Origin: Drechslerella dactyloides
Lineage: Eukaryota > Ascomycota > Orbiliomycetes > Orbiliales > Orbiliaceae
Direction: 5' to 3'
Assembly: GCA_020064725.1 (NCBI GenBank)
Contig: JAGTWJ010000007.1
Location: 1,302,001 to 1,366,000 of the forward strand
Length of the DNA: 64,000 nucleotides
The translations under genes were made by a program, and so were the position numbers. Below, piece by piece: positions 35,959-45,023 of the stretch. The notes under the pieces were generated by a model. It had not been told where the DNA came from. It saw only the letters and a program-made list of their open reading frames with translations, and did not search any database. Numbering within the stretch: the first letter of the stretch is position 1; each line of letters opens with the position of its first letter.

Positions 35959-36904
35959 TCATCTCCGAACCCGCTTCCGTCGACTGGGATGTATCCCGTC
36001 GTCTACTTCCTCCTCCTTACCCGCGTCACCGCCACCGTCGCCAGCACCCTTCTTATCCCCGCTCTCCTTCTTCTTCTTCTGTTCTTCTTCGAACCGCCGC
36101 TTGCGTTCCTCGTTCAGCTTCTCGTTCTTCGCGCGGACTTTCTCGCGACGTTCGTCGCTTTTGCCACCGCCGCCGGCTGTGAGTTCGACGTTGATCTTAC
36201 GGCCGTTGAAGAGGCTGTGGTGGAAGAGGGAGAGGCAGGATTTCATGCGGCCGGCGTCGGGGAATTCGACGAAGGCGTAGCCTTTGCATTGGGGTTGCGC
36301 GTCTGCTTCCTGGGAGTTTGTGGATTTCGGTTTCCGTTTGAATTTGGAGGTGGGGGTTGTGCCGGCTTTGTGTGTGGCGACGCGGATGGAGGTCGGTTTT
36401 ACGGGGGCGAGGTGGGTTGAAAGTGAGGACTGGGTGGTGTCGTAGGGGAGGTTGCCTGTTGTATGTCGTGTAGATTGTCAGCACGGGTAGTCTTGACGGT
36501 GGGTATAGTATATATATGTGTGGAGATAGGTGGAACGTACCTATGAAGACGATGAAGCGGTCGTTCTTCTTCGGCCCGGCCGCGGGCGTCGCCGTAGCTG
36601 CCGTGGCGTCCTCTTCTGCGCCGGCATTCGCATCAGCGGCAGGTTTCCGCTTCTCTTTCCGCTTCTTGTTCTTGGATGACGCTTTCACGTCCGTGGTTTC
36701 TACGGCTGCATCGGCATTGTCGGTCTCGAGATCGGTCCTCTTGCGCTTGCGGCTTTGCGCGCGGGCGTCGTTGGTAGTGTCAACGGGGCCGATGGCCACG
36801 GCATCCTGGTCGGCGTCGGCGTCGGCGTCTCCGGGGACGGCAGCGGGCTGGCGATCCCGTTTTCTGATGCGGGTGCGTGTGCGGCGGGTACCGGTGGGGG
36901 CCAT
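35959..36904 (-). CDS. nop6: Nop6-like nucleolar RNA-binding protein (single RRM)
   Basis: Exons 36904-36541 and 36455-35959 encode 286 residues. The first 110 residues are a basic/acidic low-complexity region with nuclear localisation-like clusters (RKRKR, KNKKRKEKRK). The RRM begins at FIVFIGNLPYDTTQSSLSTH (RNP2-like, spanning the intron) and contains CKGYAFVEFPDAGRMKSCLS (RNP1-like) and LFNGRKINVELTAGGGG. This last motif and the C-terminal GIHPSRRKRVRR are typical of fungal Nop6 proteins, which assist early 40S ribosomal subunit assembly in the nucleolus. A Lys/Glu-rich helix lies between them. The ATG has a good context (CACC). The intron is 85 nt. Confidence in the family is high. Confidence 0.9.
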
Positions 36905-37331
36905 GGTGCGTTTGAGATGTAGTGTGAAGTTGGAGGATGTAGAGTTTTAGCTGCGTGCCGCTGTCGCAGATTGAGAATGTCAAGCACGCGGACAAACACA
37001 ATGCATACTATAAGCGAGGATTCTGAACTACCACGTTTCGGTCCGCCAGCTATCTTGTAATATTACAGTGTGGTTAAAAAAGTCTAGATTGTTGATAGAA
37101 ATTCAAAATTCAAGAAGCCTTAAAGTGGGTATACGGTATCATAGAAAGAAGCGATAGAATACAGCGATTAGTATTGGCGACGACCTTGCACATAAACCAA
37201 GATGCTATAAATACAAAATACAAGATGCTATCCAAAATGCTAACCCGCCCTACACACTTCCGTCCACGCAGCCTCCGCTCTTGCCTACTTACCAACGGCC
37301 CCACGATCTACCGAAACACCGTTCAATATAA
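36905..37331. other. Short intergenic region between nop6 and rgd1
   Basis: About 430 nt between the rgd1 stop and the nop6 start, both on the minus strand. It is AT-rich in the middle and must hold the nop6 promoter and the rgd1 3' end. Nothing else is seen. Confidence 0.4.
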
Positions 37332-39877
37332 TCAATCCTCGTCAAAGATGTCCAGCGCGTTCCGCAGAATCGTATCCAGCGCGCGGTTCTGCGCATTCGT
37401 GTTACGCAGGTCCTCCGGCCGCGTGCTCATCAGCGTCGGACCAAAGCAGATGGCCAGGTTCCATGAGTTCATCTTGTTGACTGCCGAATGCTGCATCACC
37501 CGGTTCAAATGCAGCACCAGCGCGCGGACGGTCGCGTAATGTGCGTCCGGCAGTCGGTTGATGAGGGCGTGCAACGAGTCACGGCGGAGATTGTCGTCGT
37601 CGATTTCTGCACACGGAGTTAGTTTGGCTTGGAAGTGGAGTCATGAATGAAGGGTGCGACGTACTGGCAGACTCGATAAACTCGTCGTAGAGAGCGTACG
37701 TCAGCACCGGGTCCGGCAGTTCCCGGAAAAATTGCTTCAGGGTTGAGGCGGCGCTGTGGACGTTCTGGTAAAAATGATCCGGGATCCGGAAGTCCACTCT
37801 CGACGGGTCTATGAGATTGTGTATTATTAGTATCTTGTTTGTTGTCAATATGCGATGGCAATTCGTAACGTACCATTGTCAAAGGTCTCCTTGATCTTGA
37901 GGATATGCGACGTTGCGCCAGCCTGGCGGTAGATTCCCTCCATTTCCAGCCCGTACAGCTCAACGGCCGTCATGCACTGGATAACCACAATCGGGACGGC
38001 ATTACCGTCGCGTGCGAGCAGCGTTTCCAAGGGGACGCCGAATACCGGTTTGACAGGCTTGGGTGTTGTTGATTGTTGCTGCGCTTGACTAGGCGGCGCC
38101 TTGCGGTGGACGACCGGGTGGCTTCCTGGAGCTCGGTCCGGCGGGTCAAAGCCGACTGTCGTGCTGGGAGGATAAGCACCACCCAGGCTGCCGATGGATG
38201 CCGAGCGTTGCTGCTGGTAGCCCTGCGGAGGCTGCTGGGGGTTCTGGAATGCGGACGGAGGCCCAGATTGTGGGGTATGCTGCTGCTGGGGTGGCATGTT
38301 CTGCTGGACCGGCGGCATGTTCTGTGTCTGTTGTTCCTGCGGCGGCGGCTGGCTCATTGGTAGCGAGAGAGCCTGTATAGTTCGGCTACGTTAGCGTAGG
38401 AATCAGAATGTTATAGACGGTAGGCGCATACCGGGTGTCTTTCGTAGGTAAACTTCATAGGACCGAGCTTCTGCGGCGGCGCCTTGGAGGCGAACTCCAT
38501 GATGAAGTTGTGCATGTCTCGCTCATCGTCGACGTTGAGCAGCGCCTTCCGCAGGTCGCCCTCGGGTCCTGCGCTGCTCACCGTGCGGCCGTTATTGAAC
38601 GCAAAGGACTCGTTCAAGGCGACTATCCCGTTATATATCAGCCATCCGTCGTATCCTAGCCGCGATTTCTGCAATTATCCTACCGAATTTCTGCAGCTGC
38701 AGGCTGAGGCCGGCATCACATTCCAGAATCATGTCTCTCAGCGCTTTGACGGTCTGCGGCCGCTCGTTGTGGAACAGGTCGTGGTGCACTCTGTTCGCAA
38801 CCTCGACCTGCTTCTGGTATTCCATATCCGCCATCTCGAGTTTCCGGCGGGCATCTTCCTCCGGGTGGCGACCGCCGCCGAGGCCGAAGTGTTTGTTGGA
38901 CCGGCCGCCGTTACGTATGCGCTCGTATTCTTCGGCCAGCCCGTCTGATTTCATTTTCAACTGGAAACATGACACGAATACACTCGTCAGCTGGTGTCTC
39001 GGGACGTAATGTGGGTGTATCTGTGTGTAATTTGCGCGCAGGGCAGTACCTTCTCGAGCAAGTGGAAGGAGTCCGGCCCCTTCTTTTCCGAGTTGACCGC
39101 TGCCTGCTTCCACTGTTTCCTGCCGCGGTCGATATTGTTGGCCAGCTCGGTGAGTTCTTCGGACATGGTATTGAGACCTGTCGCAAAGGCGATGCCGTTG
39201 TCGGCGAGGCGATCGTGGATGCGGTTGGATTCCTCGAGGCCGACCATGAGGGTGCCTCGGCGGGGCCCGTCGTCGCGGTGGATGGTATCGTGGGTAATCC
39301 GGCATAGTTTCTTCAAGCCTGCGTGCGGGACAGATTAATTGGATAGAATCCAGGAATGCGGAGTGGGGACGTGGAGGGGAGTGTACCGAAAGCGTGGTCT
39401 TCCTCGATCTGCGCGCGCTTCTTCAGAAAGCCGGCAAAATCCTAACGCGGCGGCAAGGCGTCAGCAGGCGTGAAATTTCGGTCCCTACGAGAGCGAAACC
39501 TGATATCCGCTTCGCAGACCAAAATACGGCGCCGGGACGGGTGGAGAGTGGGGATTTGGGCGCGGCGCACATACTCTCGCCGATATGGTGGATTCGCGTA
39601 GTTTCGAAAGTAGCGCATTCACGCCGAGCTGCGACAGAAAGACAAATAATCAGCCTCGTGGTCGCTCCCAGGCGCGGTATCTCTTGTGGACGGGCGGGCA
39701 ACATACCTCCGACTGGAGAATCTCGTTGACGTCTGGCGACATCTGCGTCGTGACGGCTGCGGCGCCCGGCGGGCCCTGGGCCGGCTGGCTGGGGCCGGCG
39801 GCGTTCTGGTGGTGGGAGAAGCCATTGGTGGCGGGATAGCCAGCGCCTCTGGGCTGGACGGGGACCACGGCGGTCAT
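37332..39877 (-). CDS. rgd1: F-BAR and RhoGAP domain protein, Rgd1-type Rho GTPase-activating protein
   Basis: Nine exons, 39877-39707, 39628-39575, 39441-39387, 39318-39050, 38960-38684, 38622-38432, 38372-37874, 37808-37665 and 37606-37332, encode 644 residues. Residues about 55-340 form an F-BAR domain (LGVNALLSKLRESTISARDF, KKRAQIEEDHAFGLKKLCRI, and the final helices LQLQKFVALNESFAFNNG). A Gln/Pro-rich linker follows. The RhoGAP domain covers about 449-640 (VFGVPLETLLARDG; arginine finger in MEGIYRQAG, Arg about 488; LKQFFRELPDPVLTYALYDE; NKMNSWNLAICFGPTLM). F-BAR domains bind phosphoinositide membranes, and yeast Rgd1 is a GAP for Rho3 and Rho4. The 61-nt intron 38683-38623 is needed to restore the conserved LQKFVALNE join. 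The gene is divergent from slu7 with 464 nt between the starts. Assignment to Rgd1 rests on domain order and length. Confidence 0.9.
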
Positions 39878-40341
39878 GATGCGATCGATGCAGACGGCCG
39901 AGACAGGCGAGTGGATGGAGAGGCCGGCGGAAGGATTCTGGAAGAGGATCGGGACGCAGGTGGTGATGTGGAAGGATGATGGAGCGATGACGGTGGGCAG
40001 GCACAACAGCCGGGCGGGCCAAAAGGCAGCAGCTCAGCCTCGTCCGATCCCTTCATCAATCATCGACGCTGTTTGCCGGGAGGAAATGCCCCTGCAGCCC
40101 GCATCTCCGACCCAGCTGCCTCGCCAGCAGCTTGACATTCATGCCGGTGTATCAACTTCACGCGAACTTGTGCCCGTTCAGGCATGCTCGCCGGTCTGCT
40201 GATGCGGCTCTTATATCGAGATGCGTGAGTGACTAATCGCGCGATCGAAATAAACTCCCGTCAAACGCCATCTCCAATCCAACCACCACCACCATCACCA
40301 CCAACCCATCGCATTCCTCACCCTCGACATCATCCATCGCC
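39878..40341. promoter_or_regulatory. Divergent promoter between rgd1 and slu7
   Basis: This 464-nt interval separates two genes transcribed in opposite directions. Near the slu7 start there is a C/A-rich tract (about 40264-40320, repeated CCACCACCACC and CATCACCACCAACCC). No TATA box of note is seen. Confidence 0.5.
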
Positions 40342-41895
40342 ATGTCGCGTCGGCACGCGCCCAGCGCCCCGCTGAAGGCCGCTCCCAAGGGCGACACGAA
40401 CCAGAAAGGCGCCTCCGGCTACAAGAACGAGTACATCCCCAACTTCATCTCCAAGAAGCCCTTCTGGCTCGGCGACAAGGACGAACGGGAAGGCGCCACC
40501 GACTACCTCGCCCATCAGCGTAAAGACCCGGACAACGACACCTCCGATCTTCTCACCGGCGGCGACGGATGGTACAATCGCTCCAAGACCTCCCTCGCCC
40601 CGGCCGCCACCAAGTTCCGCAAGGGCGCCTGTGAGAACTGCGGCGGCATGGGCCACGCCAAGCGCGACTGCCTCCAGCGCATCCGCAGCAAGGGCGCCAA
40701 ATTCACAGGCCGGGACATCGCCCAAGACGAGAAATCCCAGTCCGTCTCCCTCGGTTGGGACGGCAAGCGCGATCGCTGGAACGGCTACGACCCGCGCGAA
40801 CACGATGCCCTCATCGAAGAGCACGCGCGCATGGAGGAGCTACGTGCCCAGCACAAGGCAATCGAGGGCCAGGCCAGCAAATCCCTCACCGCCGGCGAGG
40901 ATGATGGCGAGGACGGCGCGGACAAGTACGCCGAGGAATCGAACATGCCCGGACAGACCTACGACTCGTCCTCTCGCGTGACGACCCGCAACCTGCGTAT
41001 CCGTGAAGATACCGCAAAGTACCTGCTGAATCTCGACCTGGACTCGGCAAAGTACGACCCCAAAACCCGCACGATGGTCGACGGCGGCGCGCTATCCGAC
41101 CAAGCCGCCAAGCTCGTCGCCGAAGAAGGCTTCCTGCGTTCCTCCGGCGACGCCGCGGAGTTCGAAAAGGCGCAGAAGCTCGCCTGGGAGTCCCGTGAAA
41201 AGGGCGTGCCCTCGTCCTCCGGCACCGCGACAAAGATGCATCTACAGGCGAACCCCACCGAAGGCGAGATCCTCCGCCGGAAGCTGGAGTCCCAAAAGGT
41301 CGACGAGACCTCGCAGAAGCGCAATGCCCTTCTCGCGCGCTACGGCGGTGCCGAGCACCTACACGCGCCGCCACCGGTGGCCGCGATCGCTGAATCGGAA
41401 CACTACACAGAATACTCCGAGTCCGGCGATATGACGAAGGGGCGGACGGCGGCCGTCGCACGGTCAAAGTATCCGGAGGACGTGTACATCAACAACCACA
41501 CCAGCGTCTGGGGCTCCTGGTGGCAGAGCTTCCGCTGGGGGTACGCGTGCTGCCACTCGTTCGTAAAAAACAGCTACTGCACGGGCGAGGAGGGAATCAA
41601 GGGCATGGAAGAGGCGGAGAAGATGCGCACGGGTGGCGATTTGGAAGAGCAGGAGAAGAAACAGATCGCGTGGCGGAAGGAACGCCAGGAGGCCGCGGCG
41701 GACGCTAAGAAGGACGAAGAACAGGAGACACGGGAAAGGCGGGAAAAGGAGGAAGAGGAGTTGATTGAGGATAAGAAGCGCAAGAGGGAGCAGTTGAACG
41801 CCGGAGTCACGGAGGAAGAGCTGGAGCAGCATCGCAAGCGGCGGCTGCTCGCGGACGATCCGATGGCGAATTATGTCGATTCCGCGACGGCGTGA
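40342..41895 (+). CDS. slu7: Pre-mRNA-splicing factor Slu7
   Basis: Slu7 acts in the second catalytic step of splicing, in choice of the 3' splice site. A single uninterrupted frame encodes 517 residues, close to the usual length. The N-terminus has the conserved NEYIPNFISKKPFW motif. A CCHC zinc knuckle, CENCGGMGHAKRDC, uses Cys97, Cys100, His105 and Cys110. Downstream are the LGWDGKRDRWNGYDP block, RNLRIREDTAKYLLNLDLDSAKYDPKTR-like region, and the C-terminal SVWGSWW...WGYACCHSFVKNSYCTGEEG segment, followed by a long Glu/Lys/Arg coiled-coil-like tail. The ATG context is CGCC. It is the only clearly intronless gene of the 17, although its neighbours have several introns. Identity is very secure. 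Confidence 0.97.
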   Translation: MSRRHAPSAPLKAAPKGDTNQKGASGYKNEYIPNFISKKPFWLGDKDEREGATDYLAHQRKDPDNDTSDLLTGGDGWYNRSKTSLAPAATKFRKGACENCGGMGHAKRDCLQRIRSKGAKFTGRDIAQDEKSQSVSLGWDGKRDRWNGYDPREHDALIEEHARMEELRAQHKAIEGQASKSLTAGEDDGEDGADKYAEESNMPGQTYDSSSRVTTRNLRIREDTAKYLLNLDLDSAKYDPKTRTMVDGGALSDQAAKLVAEEGFLRSSGDAAEFEKAQKLAWESREKGVPSSSGTATKMHLQANPTEGEILRRKLESQKVDETSQKRNALLARYGGAEHLHAPPPVAAIAESEHYTEYSESGDMTKGRTAAVARSKYPEDVYINNHTSVWGSWWQSFRWGYACCHSFVKNSYCTGEEGIKGMEEAEKMRTGGDLEEQEKKQIAWRKERQEAAADAKKDEEQETRERREKEEEELIEDKKRKREQLNAGVTEEELEQHRKRRLLADDPMANYVDSATA

Positions 41896-42556
41896 GTGGA
41901 ATTTGGATTTTATATACTATCTACGTGTATTTATGATGGCACTTTAGCATTCATGGGCGTTTGAGATTTGGATGGTCTGAGCAGTTGTGTACTTCTACAT
42001 TGGATCTTGTGTTTAGGCACAGAATGTATTATTGCAGGATGCCCCAAAGTTATTAGAATTGGAGCTGATTACTGGGCATACGCTGCAGTATTGCAATATT
42101 GACCAAGAAACCTTTTACTTCAGAAGGACGTGTGCAGGATGTCGTAGACTAGCAGCTGCGTAATGAAAATCGATATATCGGCACATGAAGGCCACCAGCA
42201 CTATTTCCTGACACTGTACTATAATGCTAGCACTCCAACGGCATCGTAACGACCACATAAGAGTCAGCGTTTAAAGATTATAGAATCATCGAGAACTCGA
42301 CCGCGGAGGCGAATCCGAATTGCGGCAACGGCGGGTGTGATCTTGGCGCCCGGATTTAATTAACGCCGACTAAGCCGACGCTCAGTTTTTCCTCCGCCGC
42401 CTACAACCGCAGCTCATCTCATCGCCAGATACACCCGTACTTACCTCTTCTGCGTTCACGCAAGTACCACGTCTATCGCACATCCTCGATATCCAGCTGC
42501 TAACGGGCAATAGCCTACGTCACTTCTACGACTTCTACATCCACATTCTCGACACA
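41896..42556. other. Intergenic region between slu7 and mix17
   Basis: 660 nt between two genes on the same strand. AT-rich in the left half; C/T- and A/C-rich close to mix17 (42360-42556), as expected for a promoter. No other feature was found. Confidence 0.4.
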
Positions 42557-43264
42557 ATGCCACGACAAAGAGGAGGTGCTCGTCCATCTGCCCGGCCCGC
42601 GCCACGTCCTGCCGCCCAGCAGCAGCAGACCCGGCCGGCGTCGACGGCTGCTGTTCCCGCGCAGGCTCAACCTCATGCTGCCCAGCCGCCGGCTGCTGCT
42701 GCGCAGGGACAGTCCCAGTCTCCTGGCTTGTTCGGACAGGTGTGTGATACCAGTACACTTCTACTTTCAATATGGTTGGATTTATACTGACGTGTGATAT
42801 GTACCTTAGATGGCGTCCACTGCCGCGTAAGCTTCACCTTATTCACTCACTATCCGCACATACCGATATCTGACAGCGTTGTTGTACATTAGTGGTGTCG
42901 CAGTCGGCTCTACCGTCGGCCACGTCCTCGGCGCCGGCTTGACCGGCATGTTTGGCGGCTCCTCGGGCACTGAGGCTGCGCAGGCACCTACCGCTGCCGC
43001 TGCACCGACTACGAATGCGTACGGCGATGTCACGCGTGGCAACTGCGATGCGGATGCGAAGGCGTTTTCGAGCTGTCTGGAGGCGACGGGTAACGATATG
43101 AGTGCCTGCAATTACTATTTTGATCAGCTGGTGAGTGCCCATGGTCTCATTATGAGATATGGTATCGAGAGATATCTTATGTAACGGTGTTTGATGCTAA
43201 TTTGGTCGCTTCGGATAACTAGAAAGCCTGCCAGGCGATGTTCAAGCAGTACTCGCAGCAGTAA
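42557..43264 (+). CDS. mix17: Twin CX9C mitochondrial intermembrane-space protein Mix17 (CHCHD2/CHCHD10 family)
   Basis: Exons 42557-42739, 42810-42826, 42893-43130 and 43223-43264 encode 159 residues. The N-terminus MPRQRGGARPSARPAPR is basic and Pro/Ala/Gln-rich, typical of the family and probably part of the mitochondrial import signal. SPGLFGQMASTAAGVAVGST is the conserved central motif, reached only if the 17-nt exon 2 is included. The hydrophobic Gly-rich segment (GVAVGSTVGHVLGAG) follows. The CHCH domain has two CX9C motifs, Cys118/Cys128 and Cys139/Cys149, oxidised by Mia40 in the intermembrane space. Human relatives CHCHD2/10 link to respiration and cristae. All junctions are in frame; introns are 70, 66 and 92 nt. 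Family certainty is high. Confidence 0.93.
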
Positions 43265-44896
43265 GCGGCGGTCACTACCTGCCAACTGCACGGGTAGCTT
43301 GCGCTTCCTTCTAAGTTGTAGATACTCAGCTCTGCTTTCTGCATTTTGTCTTACGCGGCCGCAATCTGCATTGCTCGGTTAGTGCTGTGGAGTGAGAAGA
43401 GGTCAGTCCGTAGTCTATACTGGACTCGTGTATATTTAGCATCATAAGAGAAAGAAAGAGAAAATGCTCAAGCTTGGGGGTGCGGGCTAGGTTAGGCGGA
43501 TGGTCCGTTTGGTTACATCAGCATAGACACGTACACACGCACCTGTATACATGTATAAATGGAATCTCCCATCTAGATCATATCCTTTCAGTATGAATGG
43601 TCTCGCAAGCCAAACCCATACAATTCACCATATGAGTAACAGCTAGCATGTATAGGTATAACGTGCCCTGTGATCTAGGAGACAATGGAGTTATTGAGGA
43701 ATTGAGACGTTTTGGAATCTATTTGAATACAGATTTCAACAACATGTTAGCCATTATATTGGGCCAGTAAGTTATAATACGGACGACCTCATTCATTCAT
43801 AACCAATCTTCAGTACTTACTCAGCTACTTGGTCTACGAAAGACGGCTAGCTTCGCCAAATAAGGTTGTACCATCACAGCTGAAAATTATTGGCACATTA
43901 CCAAGCGCACGATACTCAACTTAGTGAATGGTTTGATATGCCGCCAACCAATCGCAACCTCGCCCGCAGACGATCGGTACAAGTCTCCCTATATCGATGA
44001 GAGAAAAAAAATTTCAGCTCTCGCAACGTGACGTCGGCAGATATGATATTATATGCAAGCCGGGGGATGCTGCATTGCCAGGTATCCATGCATGAAAATA
44101 TGCACAAGAACCGACGATTAATTGAACATTCGAATTTGCCACTGGACCCAGCGATCAATGTGATATCAATTGATCTAAGGGAATTCGGGACGGCTTGCAT
44201 GGATGTGGCATGGTACATCTGTCTCCCATCCCTATAGCGCCTGGCATCGAGGCTACATCCATACGCCCGAACGCAAGTCAACATGCGCACGCAACGCACC
44301 TATAGCTAGGTACCTATCGTTTTGCGATATCGTGCGTACGTATGAATCCGATTAGTGCGGTGGAATGCTTAGAAGTGTAGTACACAAGTCTTTCTGGGCC
44401 TCTCGACGGATATCGGATCCGGTCCAGAGAGTAACTTGACGTGTGTCTGGTACATGCGAGTGCTTACGCGTAGTTAGCGAGTCGACGTCCGAACGTCCAT
44501 CCATTGTGATGTAGGCGATTGATATCAACACTTAGAGTACCGGCTCGCCGGCAACATGTAATATGTAGACAGGACTATATTGCACTCTCTGTTTCGTGAA
44601 GAGCTGTCGCAATGCGGACGAAGATCGATAGATTCGAAGAAATTCGAGTCAACCGGTGTGTGAAATATATCGGAAAGCAAGTTAAATGTTCGGCTGTGCG
44701 TCTACGCAGACCGTCAACTCCAGCCAACACCTGTGATGATAGCTACCGTAGCCACAACTTTCGCAGATTCCAGACGCAAATGTTGACCAAATCATGTCAA
44801 AATGCAAAAACGAAATGTTCGAATGATCCCAATCCCAATTTCACTCCAAAACCCGATCCCAATCAACGGAATCCCAAGATACAACCCCGAATTCAA

Positions 44897-45023
44897 AATT
44901 CCGGCATCAAATCGCCCGATTAGGAAGAATTCCGGCATCTATTTCCTAATTAGGACGAATTTCGGCTTTCATTGCCTATTTAGGACAATTTCGTCCCAAA
45001 TAGGAAATAGATGCCGGAAATTT
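44897..45023. repeat. Inverted repeat / imperfect hairpin with internal direct repeats
   Basis: The arm TTCCGGCATCTATTTCCTA (44930-44948) is exactly complementary to 45001-45019, and pairing continues inward with a few mismatches (GGACGAA against TTCGTCC). The loop is about 25-30 nt. The motif AATTCCGGCATC also occurs as a direct repeat at 44897 and 44928, 31 nt apart, and degenerate ATTAGGA..AATTTCGGC units follow. It could be a remnant of a miniature inverted-repeat element. Confidence 0.75.

Noticed and set aside
38631..38690. Very small (15 nt) intron at the end of the F-BAR domain
   Set aside because: A GTAGG..GCAG pair exists but is too short and does not restore frame; a 61-nt intron (38683-38623) does, and gives a conserved LQKFVALNE join.
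39423..40022. Minus-strand frame of 199 codons overlapping the start of rgd1
   Set aside because: It conflicts in frame with the conserved F-BAR exons, which are supported by splice sites and family motifs.
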